A DNA stretch of 64,000 nt from a bacterium (GTDB taxonomy: Bacteria > Vulcanimicrobiota > Vulcanimicrobiia > Vulcanimicrobiales > Vulcanimicrobiaceae). Each line of letters starts with the position of its first letter. Position 1 is the stretch's first letter. A program made the position numbers and the translations under genes. The stretch lies in NCBI GenBank assembly GCA_021805775.1, contig JAJZED010000002.1, forward strand, positions 210,390-274,389, in the 5' to 3' direction. Positions 34,732-43,011 of this stretch are shown in pieces. The notes beneath the pieces were generated by a model. It was given only the letters and a program-made list of their open reading frames with translations, did not search any database and was not told the origin of the DNA.

Positions 34732-35991
34732 ATGAACGAGCACCCTACCCTTGAAGCGCCTGAGGCGCCCGAAGCGCCCGTGCAGAGCATGATTGCCGAG
34801 GAGGCAGCTCCCGCCGACGCGGTTGAGGCAACCGCCGAATCTACCGCTACCGAGAGCGCAGTCGAGCCCGCTCCGCATCTCGGCGTCGAGCCCGCTCCGC
34901 ATCTCAGCGTCGAGCCCACTCCGCATCTCGGCGCCGAACCCGCTCCGCATCTCAGCGCCGAACCCGCTCCGCATCTCGGCGCCGAACCCGCTCCGCATCT
35001 CAGCGCCGAACCCGCTCCGCAGCTCAGCGCCGAACCCGCTCCGCAGCTCAGCGCCGAACCCGCTCCGCAGCTCAGCGCCGAACCCGCTCCGCAGCTCAGC
35101 GCCGAACCCGCCGTCGAACCCGCCGCCGAGCCGGCTGCCCCCAAGGGACCGACGCCGGAGCAGCTCGCAGCACGCCAGCGCGCTCAGGAGCGCTGGGAGA
35201 AGCTTGTTGCCGCGCATACGAGCGGCGAGAGCCGCGAAGCTCGGGTCAAATCCTTGGTGAAGGGTGGGCTCTTGCTCGACATCGACGGTTATCGAGCCTT
35301 CCTGCCCGCGAGCCAGAGCGGGGAACAGCGCGGTGCCGCTCTCGATCCTTTGGTCGGCACGAAGATCCAGGTGAAGATCATCGATGTCGATGAGGCACGC
35401 AAGCGCCTCGTCGTCTCTCGCCGCCGCGCGCTCGCGCAAGAACGGCGCGAAGGCCGAGCCGCAACGATTGCCTCGCTTGAGGTCGGTAAGGAATGCGATG
35501 CGACGGTGGTCCGTCTCACCGATTTCGGCGCATTCGTCGATCTCGGAGGTGGAGTCGATGCACTCGTCCCGATGAGCGAACTTGATTTCGAGCGCGTCGC
35601 CAAAGCCGCCGACGTTGTGAGCGTCGGCGAAAGGCTCCGCGTACGCATTCTCCGCGTCGAAGGTAACGGTAAGAAAATCGCCGCCTCGCGGAAGGCGTTG
35701 CTCGCCGATCCATGGCGCGACAATGCAGCGTTGCTTCGCAACGGCGCGACGATCGAGGGAACCGTCGTGGCTCTCGAACCGCGACTCTCGGTAGAAGTCG
35801 CTCCGGGTATCGTCGGAAACATCTCCGACCGCGAAGCGGATCCCGCCGATTACACGATCGGCGAGAAAGTCGAGGTGACGATCCGTTCCCTCGATATGCG
35901 GGCACGCCGCCTGCGCTTAAGCGTTCTTCACGGCACCCCGGCGATGAGTTCGACCGGTTTTGCCCCGCTCGGGCAGGAGCTGCGCCGCTAA
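34732..35991 (+). CDS. S1-domain RNA-binding protein with octapeptide repeats
   Basis: This 419-residue protein starts at ATG 34732 (GGAGAG upstream). Residues ~45-124 are ten tandem copies of an eight-residue unit (EPAPHLGV to EPAPQLSA), encoded by 24-bp repeats. Three S1-type OB folds follow: ~150-230 (SREARVKSLVKGGLLLDIDG), ~235-320 (VGKECDATVVRLTDFGAFVDLGGG, a canonical S1 motif) and ~325-405. It resembles ribosomal protein S1 but with an unusual acidic, Pro-rich N-terminus. It probably binds mRNA or the ribosome; whether it is the main RpsA cannot be decided here. Confidence 0.85.
   Translation: MNEHPTLEAPEAPEAPVQSMIAEEAAPADAVEATAESTATESAVEPAPHLGVEPAPHLSVEPTPHLGAEPAPHLSAEPAPHLGAEPAPHLSAEPAPQLSAEPAPQLSAEPAPQLSAEPAPQLSAEPAVEPAAEPAAPKGPTPEQLAARQRAQERWEKLVAAHTSGESREARVKSLVKGGLLLDIDGYRAFLPASQSGEQRGAALDPLVGTKIQVKIIDVDEARKRLVVSRRRALAQERREGRAATIASLEVGKECDATVVRLTDFGAFVDLGGGVDALVPMSELDFERVAKAADVVSVGERLRVRILRVEGNGKKIAASRKALLADPWRDNAALLRNGATIEGTVVALEPRLSVEVAPGIVGNISDREADPADYTIGEKVEVTIRSLDMRARRLRLSVLHGTPAMSSTGFAPLGQELRR
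34864..35103 (+). repeat. Ten tandem 24-bp coding repeats
   Basis: Units of the form GARCCCGCTCCGCAKCTCRG plus CGYC repeat ten times, encoding Glu-Pro-Ala-Pro-His/Gln-Leu-Gly/Ser-Ala/Val. The last four units are identical at nucleotide level, suggesting recent expansion by slippage or unequal crossing over. Copy number is likely to vary between strains. Confidence 0.92.
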
Positions 35992-36015
35992 GCGCAGCCC
36001 CTACCCGAGCGACGG

Positions 36016-38529
36016 CTATCGCCGCATCGTCTGCAGAGCAGCGAGCGGCAGACGCGCTCGCAACGCCGCGTTGGCAAGCGCTCGCAACGCCGCGAGATGA
36101 GCGCGCGTGAGTTCGTCAAGCCCCTTGCGCCCTAAGCCGGTGGTGCTTTCATCTCGGAGATTGACGAGTTCGGCTCGCGCCAGCGCCTGAGCGTCGCTAG
36201 GCGCACCGGGCGCCGGATGCAGCCACATGGTTGCAAGTCGTTTTGCAAACGCCATCTGAAGATTGCGTTTGATTACTCCGTCGTGCTCGACCATCCCATT
36301 TGCGATGTCGCCGAACATCGTCGCCTGCGCCCACGTGAAGAGGTCGCTCAGACTCATCGTCGAGTTGGCGCGATACTTCGTGTGGATGTCGGCGATTCGT
36401 TGAAGGGTAAGCGGAGCGAAGAGCTCGTTGAGCGCGGCATTTTGGGCCGCGTTGACCGTTTCCACGACCGGGACATCGTGCCTCGGAGTCGGATTGTAGG
36501 CCCAAGTGCCATTGGTAAACGAGCTCACTTCGGAGTAGGTGAGACTGCGCAGAACGTCGGCGTTGAAATGCCACGCATTGTTGTCGAAGAGTTCGCTTGC
36601 GAGAAGATTCCACGCACGCACTTCTTGTTTGCGCGGAACTGCGGTCAGCGGCAAGGGCGCGTGCGGATCGGTACGCCACGCACGCGAGAGATATTCACCG
36701 CCGATGGTGTGGGCGGCCATCAACGAGCAGCGCAGATCGTCCATAAACGGATAGGAAAAGGCAAGCCGCGCCTCGTCGTATGCATGCCCCGGTGACGGGA
36801 AGCGTGCGAGAACCGCATTCATAAGCCCGCGCATCATCCCCACCTGTCCCTCGCACCAGTGCAACGGATGGTCGGTCAGCATGAACTGAAAAACGCGCGG
36901 ATCGATCGCATGGCCGGCTGCGAAGTCGACATCTTCGTCGGAAGCGAAGCGGTCGTAAGGATTCGACCATTTCGATGCCCAGCGTTCGAGCGTCGGGAGT
37001 TCGGCACGCGGCGTCGACGCGCCGATATAGCCGTATCCGTACTTAATTGCATGGTAATCGTACGGCCCGAGGACGATTTGCTCGTAATCGCCCTGCGGCG
37101 TGCCTTTTGGCCAAAGATTGATGGGATTGTAGGCCATCACCGAAGTGGAGACGCCATATTTTGCGGTAAAGGCCTTGCTCTGCAAGTCCTTCGCCGTATA
37201 GGCCATCGCACTGATAAAATTGTGCTGCAAGCCGAAATCGTGACCGGATTCATGCAACACGGTCGAACGAATCGCTTCGAGGACGAATTTTTGCTCGGCA
37301 GCAGCCGAATCGGGGAGCCCTCGCGCCGGAGCGATGAGGAAGCGATAGGCGCGTCCGGCGGTCCCTTCGACCGCATCGACATTAATGCCGACGTTGAGTT
37401 CTTCGCCGGTACGGGGATCGCCGATAATTAGTGCTTCGGCACCATATTGCGGCTGCGTCGTATCGACCCAGCGTACGACGTTATAGGAAAGATTTTCCGG
37501 ATCGGCATTCGCAGGTAGTTGTTGCACCTGTACCGCGTTGAGAATGCCGATCTTTCGGAATGCATTGTTCCAGGTCAGCAACGCATCGCGAATGGTCGCA
37601 CGATACGCGATTGGGACGTCGTTGCCGATCGAAAAAACTAACGGGTGCGTCGCAATCGATGGTTTTCCAGGCGTCTTCGGTTTGAAATTCCAACGTAAGA
37701 TGTAATTGACATTTCGCGTTTCGTGCGTGTCGTTGGCAAAATCGAGTCGCGGAATGCTGAAGAACCCGACCCGCGCGTCATAAATACGCGGAACGAACCC
37801 ATCGTGCGGCTCTTGGAGAATATTATAGGTCATCCCGACTTCGAGGCTGCGAGCATCGGGCGCATTATCTATCGTATTAGGATCGAAGCTCGCCCACGTC
37901 TGTCGAACGTGTAAAACGTCGTTCGTCGGGAAAGCCTTCGCACCGCTGAAAAAGCTGCGCGAGGGGTCGAGGTGATAACCATGCATCGGATTGGGGATCG
38001 CCTGCGAAAAGACTGCGTTGTAATCCGCAATATCGCCGAGGAACGCCGCCGCGGGAATAACGATATTTCCGGTTTTAACGTCGCGCGCAACGATCGGCAC
38101 GAGGGCGATAACCGATGCCGGCATCGACTGCTTCGCTGCCAAGGCCTGCGGCGTCCCCGGTTCGGTCTGCGCGATGCGATTGGGCCACCGCAACGCAATC
38201 TTTCCATCGGCTCGATCGAACTCGAAGATGCGCGCGGGAGCGACGTACGGCTCGCCGGCGGCCGGGCCGAAGCCGCCGAGCCCGGTCGATGGGACCGAAG
38301 TCTCCACGAACGATCTCCCGATCTGCTTCGGCGAGAGAACAAAATAATACATCCCCGCCTTTCGGACGAGGGGTATGAGCCCCGGCTGAACCTTCGCACC
38401 CTTTATAAAAGCCGCGTACGGGGCGGGCTGCGGCCCGCCGCCCGGCGCCATCTGCGCGCGAGCTGCTCCCCCCGAAATGACGGCGAATAGCGCAAGCACG
38501 ACCGCACCTGCCATCGCAAAACGACGCAC
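36016..38529 (-). CDS. Secreted zinc metalloprotease (metzincin-type)
   Basis: This 837-residue protein has a signal peptide (AGAVVLALFAVISGGAARA). A long N-terminal region is followed by the zinc site HESGHDFGLQH and a downstream Met-turn (STSVMAYN), as in metzincins. The layout matches DUF5117/DUF4953-type bacterial metalloproteases of ~800 residues. The GTG start at 38529 is preceded by AGGAGG. A perfect 8-bp hairpin lies just upstream of the ribosome-binding site. It converges on the S1 gene. Confidence 0.85.
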   Translation of the reverse strand: MRRFAMAGAVVLALFAVISGGAARAQMAPGGGPQPAPYAAFIKGAKVQPGLIPLVRKAGMYYFVLSPKQIGRSFVETSVPSTGLGGFGPAAGEPYVAPARIFEFDRADGKIALRWPNRIAQTEPGTPQALAAKQSMPASVIALVPIVARDVKTGNIVIPAAAFLGDIADYNAVFSQAIPNPMHGYHLDPSRSFFSGAKAFPTNDVLHVRQTWASFDPNTIDNAPDARSLEVGMTYNILQEPHDGFVPRIYDARVGFFSIPRLDFANDTHETRNVNYILRWNFKPKTPGKPSIATHPLVFSIGNDVPIAYRATIRDALLTWNNAFRKIGILNAVQVQQLPANADPENLSYNVVRWVDTTQPQYGAEALIIGDPRTGEELNVGINVDAVEGTAGRAYRFLIAPARGLPDSAAAEQKFVLEAIRSTVLHESGHDFGLQHNFISAMAYTAKDLQSKAFTAKYGVSTSVMAYNPINLWPKGTPQGDYEQIVLGPYDYHAIKYGYGYIGASTPRAELPTLERWASKWSNPYDRFASDEDVDFAAGHAIDPRVFQFMLTDHPLHWCEGQVGMMRGLMNAVLARFPSPGHAYDEARLAFSYPFMDDLRCSLMAAHTIGGEYLSRAWRTDPHAPLPLTAVPRKQEVRAWNLLASELFDNNAWHFNADVLRSLTYSEVSSFTNGTWAYNPTPRHDVPVVETVNAAQNAALNELFAPLTLQRIADIHTKYRANSTMSLSDLFTWAQATMFGDIANGMVEHDGVIKRNLQMAFAKRLATMWLHPAPGAPSDAQALARAELVNLRDESTTGLGRKGLDELTRAHLAALRALANAALRARLPLAALQTMRR

Positions 38530-38545
38530 GAAACCTCCTAAATGT

Positions 38546-38565
38546 GTACCCCGATTCCGGGGTAC
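38546..38565 (-). promoter_or_regulatory. Perfect hairpin in the metalloprotease leader
   Basis: GTACCCCG and CGGGGTAC flank a four-base loop, about six bases from the AGGAGG Shine-Dalgarno of the metalloprotease gene. Folding would be close enough to affect ribosome access, or the dyad could be an operator. Confidence 0.45.
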
Positions 38566-38689
38566 GAGCGAGAGATAAGGATCCTTAATGAGGGTATTTC
38601 TTCGCAGACTCGCTCTCGCTCCCCCGCCCGGCTGGGGCTCGCCAGCCTTACCGATCCTGCTTCCTCCACTAGTCCGATCTCCCCAAGCG

Positions 38690-38698
38690 TGCTATACT
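38690..38698 (+). promoter_or_regulatory. Extended -10 promoter of the outer-membrane protein gene
   Basis: TGCTATACT is an extended -10 element (TGn followed by TATACT) 38 bases upstream of ATG 38737. No convincing -35 is present, which is usual for extended -10 promoters. Confidence 0.5.
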
Positions 38699-38736
38699 GC
38701 GCGGGTTTCCCCGCTCTTGAAAGGTCGTTTGTAGCG

Positions 38737-39555
38737 ATGCGTCGCGCTTTTTCCATTGCCGCTCTTCTTCTGATGGTTCTCGCCCTCAGGCCCCACGCAG
38801 CTGCCGCCGCCAACGCAAGCGCCCCGACGGCCGCTTGCAAAGGCCGCACGCTGCGCGCGGTCGCCAGCCGTACCCACGGCAAGGTCAACGCCTGCATCGC
38901 TACCCTGCACCGTTTTATTCTCGAGACGACTTACTATCAGAACGCATCGCGCCTCGGCGGCACCGCACTCGCCGCCTATCCGGAGGCGCGCATTCGATAC
39001 GGACTCGCACCGCGAATCGAGGCCTTCATCGATTACCCTTCGGAGATCGCAAAATCGGGCAATCGCGGCAACGGAGTCTATTTTATGACTGGTGCCGGCG
39101 TCGGAGCGAAGGTTGGGCTAGGAGAATTTCACAACGCCTATTTCTCGATCTCCGGCGAGGAGCACCCGCCGCTCGCGGCGCTCGCTAATACGGCGATCGT
39201 TCCCGATTCGCTCTACAACCTCTACGCGGATTGGTCGCCGGCGCGTTCGTGGATTCTCGGCGCATCGCTTGGCAGCTATTCCTATACCCAGAGCAACATC
39301 GGGTTCGCGCACGTGGTCACGCCGACCGCGGCATTTTCCGCCAGCCACGATATCAACGCTCGCTACGGCATTACCGCCGAAGTGACGACGCAGTCGGTCG
39401 CGGCGTACGGCGGCAGCGCACAGACCGCGGGAACGATCGGCATTCAACGCGTCATCAATCCACGATTACTTTTTTCATTTGAAATCGGTACCGCATTTAA
39501 CGCTAGCGCCGGCAGCAAACCGCACTACATCGGATTCGGGTTCACGTTTCGTTAG
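38737..39555 (+). CDS. Probable outer-membrane beta-barrel protein
   Basis: This protein of about 272 residues has a signal peptide (AALLLMVLALRPHAAAAA) and then a body of alternating aromatic/hydrophobic strands (EARIRYGLAPRIEAFIDYPS, GVYFMTGAGVGAKVGL, NAYFSISGEE). It ends on a terminal strand with final Phe-Arg (YIGFGFTFR), typical of barrel proteins. It resembles MetA-pathway-of-phenol/transporter-like DUF barrel proteins, but I do not assign a function. It is divergent from the metalloprotease. Confidence 0.7.
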   Translation: MRRAFSIAALLLMVLALRPHAAAAANASAPTAACKGRTLRAVASRTHGKVNACIATLHRFILETTYYQNASRLGGTALAAYPEARIRYGLAPRIEAFIDYPSEIAKSGNRGNGVYFMTGAGVGAKVGLGEFHNAYFSISGEEHPPLAALANTAIVPDSLYNLYADWSPARSWILGASLGSYSYTQSNIGFAHVVTPTAAFSASHDINARYGITAEVTTQSVAAYGGSAQTAGTIGIQRVINPRLLFSFEIGTAFNASAGSKPHYIGFGFTFR

Positions 39556-39580
39556 AGTAACTCGCCGAGCCGAAGCAGCC

Positions 39581-40621
39581 TCACCTCACCACGATGCCGC
39601 GCTCTCCAACGAGCGTGCCGATACGCGCGGACGCCGCGACCCCCGCGGCGTGCAGTGCGGCGAGAAGATCGTCGGCGTGCCGTTCGGCGACGGCAACGAG
39701 CAGCCCGCCCGAGCTTTGCGCGTCTGCGAGTACCAACTGCGTCGCTATCGAAATCCGGTCGTCGAACTGCGCTCCATCACCGATCGCCGCCTCGAGATTC
39801 GTTCGCGTTCCACCGGGAGCGATGTTCCGCTCCGCTAGGCCGATCGCGCCCGGGAGCATCGGTACCGCAGCGGCGTCAAGACGCGCACCGAGATCCTCGC
39901 CGAGCATTTCGTGAAGATGTCCCAGTAACCCAAAACCGGTAACGTCGGTCATCGCCGCAACATCGAAACGGAGCGCACATTCGGCCGCGACGCGATTGAG
40001 CGTTACCATCGAAGCTACCGCCGGAGCGAGTTCTTCGGCCGTTATTGCATCGGAGCGACGGGCGGTCGTAAGAATCCCCGTTCCCAGCGCTTTCGTCAAG
40101 ATAATCGCATCGCCGTTGCGCCCGGTGTTATTCCTCACGATGCGCTGCGGGTGAACGATGCCCGTTACCGCAAGTCCGTACTTGGGTTCGTCGTCTTTAA
40201 TGGTATGACCGCCGATGATTGCGATACCGGCGGCCTCTGCGCTATCGACCCCGCCGCGCAAAATCGCTCCGATCGTCTCGGGGTCCATCTCCTCGGGGAA
40301 GGCAGCGATCGCCAGTGCGAAGAGCGGCGTCCCACCCATTGCATAGACGTCGGAGAGCGCGTTCGCAGCAGCGATACGGCCAAAATCGTAAGGATCGTCG
40401 ACGATCGGCGTAAAGAAATCGAGCGTCGATACGATGGCCCGCTCGTCGTCGAGGGAATAGACACCGGCGTCGTCGGCGCTCGCCGTACCGACGAGTACCT
40501 TCGGGTCGTGAATCGGGGGAAGGGCGCGCAGAACCTGCGCGAGCGCACGTGCGTCGAGCTTCGACGCTCAACCCGCGCAACTCGACAGATGGGTCAGTCG
40601 CGTTATATCGGCTTTTGTCAC
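39581..40621 (-). CDS. selD: Selenide, water dikinase, predicted selenoprotein with in-frame UGA
   Basis: Reading from GTG 40621 through a single TGA (40570-40568, codon 18) gives a full 346-residue SelD. The N-terminus is TRLTHLSSCAGU, with Sec at the place of E. coli Cys17. TASADDAGVYSLDD, LDFFTPIVDDPYDFGRIAAA and AMGGTPLFALA then follow without another stop. The C-terminus has the AIRS domain with TDVTGFGLLGH. A SECIS-like hairpin lies 32 bases after the UGA. SelD makes selenophosphate from selenide and ATP. The start is 11 bases after the permease stop and the gene is in an operon with senA, so here it also supplies selenoneine synthesis (SenC role). Confidence 0.9.
40525..40567 (-). promoter_or_regulatory. 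Bacterial SECIS-like element in selD
   Basis: In the mRNA, a 7-bp hairpin (GCGTCGA/TCGACGC) immediately follows the UGA. It is followed by an apical stem CGCGCA/TGCGCG... with stem bases 40541-40536 and 40530-40525 and the five-base loop GGUUC at 40535-40531. The loop closely resembles the E. coli fdhF SECIS (loop GGUCU), and its 32-base distance from the UGA is within the range accepted for bacterial SECIS. Binding by SelB is inferred. Confidence 0.65.
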
Positions 40622-40632
40622 GTCGCCGTTCG

Positions 40633-41718
40633 CTAATGGACGAAGAGCGCGGCGAGGCTTCCGATTAAGACGCCGCCCACGAAGATAATACCGAAGGTCG
40701 TTACGAGAACCTTGCGCGGAAAAACCTTCCGCACGATGAAGAGCGAGGGCAAGCTAATCGCCGGGAGCGTAACGATCAGCGCGATCGCCGCGCTCGTGCT
40801 CATTCCATGCGCGAGCAAGGTCTGCACGATCGGTACCTCGCCGGCGGTAGGGACGACGAAGAACGTGCCGGCGAGCGCGACCAACGCCGTCGGTAGAATC
40901 CCAGCGGTATGCAGCGTTAGTCCGGGCGGAAAGAGAAACGCGCGAAGCGCACCGAGCAAAATGACGATCGCAATATACCCCGGGAGAATGGCGACGATTT
41001 CGTTCCACATTTCCTTGAGCCAGGCCAGCGATAGCGTACGTGCGCTCGCGTCGGGGCGTTCGATCGGCGCGAGTTCGAAACTCGGAGCATCGATCTCGGC
41101 GTTCGGGAGCGCCGCGCCGAAACGATGGGCGACGGCAACAACCACCCCGATCAACAGCACCGCCGAGATCAGTCGGATAGCCGCGAATTGCCATCCCAAG
41201 ACGAAGCCCATGAAGATCAAGACTGCCGGATTGAGCAGCGGATTCCCAAGGAAAAACGCGAGCGCACCCTCCATGCTCGTGCGCTGCTTGCGCATGCCGA
41301 CGACGATCGGCGCCGTGCAGCACGTGCACATCATTCCGGCTAGAGAGATCGCACCGGCGATCGCCGCCGAGCGCGCATTTGCGGCGCCGAGGAGTTGGAG
41401 CAACCATTTCCGCGGGACGAATACTTGAATCGAAGCACCGAGGAGCAACGCGAGAACGACCGCGGTCCAGACCGCGTTAAAGTACGCAAACGTGTATTGC
41501 CACGCCGCAGCCCAGCCGACTGCCGGCGGAGCCGCAGCCGTTCCGCTGAGCATCGACGGGCCGATGGAATGGGTTGCGGCGGCGAGATGTGCCTTCCCCC
41601 AGTACGGAGCCCATTTGACGATGTAGAGTCCAACAACGGCGATCGCAATAAAGAGCAACGTACCAAAAATAAATGCTCGCGCGTTCGGACGACTTACTGT
41701 CGGTGCAGATACTGACAC
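40633..41718 (-). CDS. YraQ/ArsP-type (DUF318) permease in the selenoneine operon
   Basis: This 361-residue membrane protein has about eight to ten helices and the family motif SLAGMMCTCCTAPIVVGMRKQ, with a second half GEVPIVQTLLAHGMSTSAAIAL. It belongs to the UPF0718/DUF318 permeases that include ArsP, an organoarsenical exporter. The GTG start at 41718 has GGGAGAG upstream. It sits 36 bases after senA and 11 before selD on the same strand, so a role in moving a selenium compound (selenide source or selenoneine) is a reasonable inference. Confidence 0.85.
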   Translation of the reverse strand: MSVSAPTVSRPNARAFIFGTLLFIAIAVVGLYIVKWAPYWGKAHLAAATHSIGPSMLSGTAAAPPAVGWAAAWQYTFAYFNAVWTAVVLALLLGASIQVFVPRKWLLQLLGAANARSAAIAGAISLAGMMCTCCTAPIVVGMRKQRTSMEGALAFFLGNPLLNPAVLIFMGFVLGWQFAAIRLISAVLLIGVVVAVAHRFGAALPNAEIDAPSFELAPIERPDASARTLSLAWLKEMWNEIVAILPGYIAIVILLGALRAFLFPPGLTLHTAGILPTALVALAGTFFVVPTAGEVPIVQTLLAHGMSTSAAIALIVTLPAISLPSLFIVRKVFPRKVLVTTFGIIFVGGVLIGSLAALFVH

Positions 41719-41754
41719 GATTTCTCTCCCTCTCCCGGAATGCAGGACATCGAC

Positions 41755-43011
41755 TTAGAGCGCGCAGGTGCGGAACCCGGTGAAAATATCCCGCCGATGC
41801 GGGAGATAGAAATTTCTCCAACGGTTGGAGATCATCCGCGCACGGGTGCTCCACGCCCCTCCACGCAGAGAACGCTGTACGCCGAACCAGGGTTGCGAAT
41901 ACTCCGCATAAGCGTCGGGCGAAAAGCCCGGATAGGGTAGGAACGGCGAGGCGGTCCACTCCCAGACGTTGCCGATCATCTGCACGCAACCCCACGAGGA
42001 TGCAGCCTCGGCGAATGCATCGACGCTCGCGACGTCGCCGTACCAACCGTCGAGATTCGCACGCGTTCGATCTGCCGCGTGCTCGCCCCACGGGTAGCGG
42101 CGCCGCTCGACGCCGGTCGCGGCGACCTCCCATTGCGCTTCCGTCGGTAAACGGCGCCCGGCCCAGCGAGCGAAAGCCTCGGCTTCATACGCGTTCACCT
42201 GAACGACCGGCTCCCGGTCGCGCAAGGGAAAGTAGCGTTGAAAGTGCCGCCGTTCCCAACCCTCGTCGGCGCGACGCCAGTGGAGTGGGTGCTCGGCGCC
42301 CGCATCGAGGCGCCATCTCCAGCCCTCCGCACTCCACAACGATTCCCGACGATACCCACCATCGTCGACGAACGCGCGAAATTCAGCGCAGGTCACGCAA
42401 CGCTTCGCGATACGGAAGGCGTCGAGTTCGACTTCGTGCTCCCACTTCTCGTTATCGAAGACGAACGCATCGCCGTGGCGCGCGCCGATTCGATAGCTTC
42501 CCGCCGGAATCGCGGCGTCGCCTTCGATCTCCGTTGCGGCGGCCGGCGCGGTCGCCGTCGGTAGCGCGGGTGCCGCATAGCGCAGAGTTTGGCGCGTGTA
42601 AAGCGTCGCTTCGCCGTGCATATCTTCGTGGAAGAGCACGAGCGCTTGAAAATACTCGCTTCGTTCGTCGACGTACGGCGCGCCGAGCGTTGCATCGAGT
42701 TGTCGTTCCAGATAAGCGAGCGTCTCGGCGCGCGACGGAAGCGGCAACGACCAGCGATCGTCGTGAGCGATCTTCGCCGAATCGTAGAGCCGCTCGCTCC
42801 CGGGCAAAAGCGATGGACGCCCGAGCATCGTCCGCAACGTCCAGTGTTCGGCAAAGAAGGCAACGTGCCCGAGCTCCCACAACAACGGATTGATGGTCGG
42901 TAAAAGCGGAACGAGCAACTCCTCATCGCGCAGGTCGGCGACGAGCGCCAACGTTCGTTCGCGGGCATCCTTCAGTTCGTCGGCGCGAAAAAGCGGCACC
43001 CGGATCGCCAT
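41755..43011 (-). CDS. senA: EgtB-like selenoneine synthase
   Basis: This protein of about 418 residues has an N-terminal DinB-like four-helix domain with the metal-site histidines (LLWELGHVAFFAEHW and LFHEDMHGEATL). The C-terminal FGE-sulfatase domain ends GNVWEWTASPF and SLRGGAWSTRARMISNRWRNFYLPHRRDIFTGFR. This is the EgtB/SenA architecture, joining hercynine to a thiol or selenol donor with non-haem iron. Adjacent selD and SenB-type glycosyltransferase genes make SenA, not EgtB, the best call. ATG 43011 starts the conserved domain. No egtD is in the window, so hercynine must come from elsewhere. Confidence 0.88.
   Translation of the reverse strand: MAIRVPLFRADELKDARERTLALVADLRDEELLVPLLPTINPLLWELGHVAFFAEHWTLRTMLGRPSLLPGSERLYDSAKIAHDDRWSLPLPSRAETLAYLERQLDATLGAPYVDERSEYFQALVLFHEDMHGEATLYTRQTLRYAAPALPTATAPAAATEIEGDAAIPAGSYRIGARHGDAFVFDNEKWEHEVELDAFRIAKRCVTCAEFRAFVDDGGYRRESLWSAEGWRWRLDAGAEHPLHWRRADEGWERRHFQRYFPLRDREPVVQVNAYEAEAFARWAGRRLPTEAQWEVAATGVERRRYPWGEHAADRTRANLDGWYGDVASVDAFAEAASSWGCVQMIGNVWEWTASPFLPYPGFSPDAYAEYSQPWFGVQRSLRGGAWSTRARMISNRWRNFYLPHRRDIFTGFRTCAL

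Noticed and set aside
34864-35103. CRISPR-like array in the 24-bp repeats
   Set aside because: The repeats are contiguous without spacers, in frame, and encode an octapeptide; they are coding repeats.
38530-38700. A riboswitch upstream of the metalloprotease
   Set aside because: The GC-rich leader has dyads but matches none of the cobalamin, glycine, SAM or cyclic-dinucleotide consensus elements I know. Only the short hairpin is supported.
39581-40339. SelD read as a truncated gene starting at an internal Met
   Set aside because: The conserved SelD N-terminus continues upstream in the same frame with only one TGA, at the catalytic Sec/Cys position, and has a SECIS-like hairpin. A selenoprotein explains it better than truncation.
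41755-43011. EgtB of ergothioneine synthesis
   Set aside because: Possible by domain content, but the neighbours are SenB-type glycosyltransferase and SelD, and no egtA, egtC, egtD or egtE genes are present. SenA is preferred.
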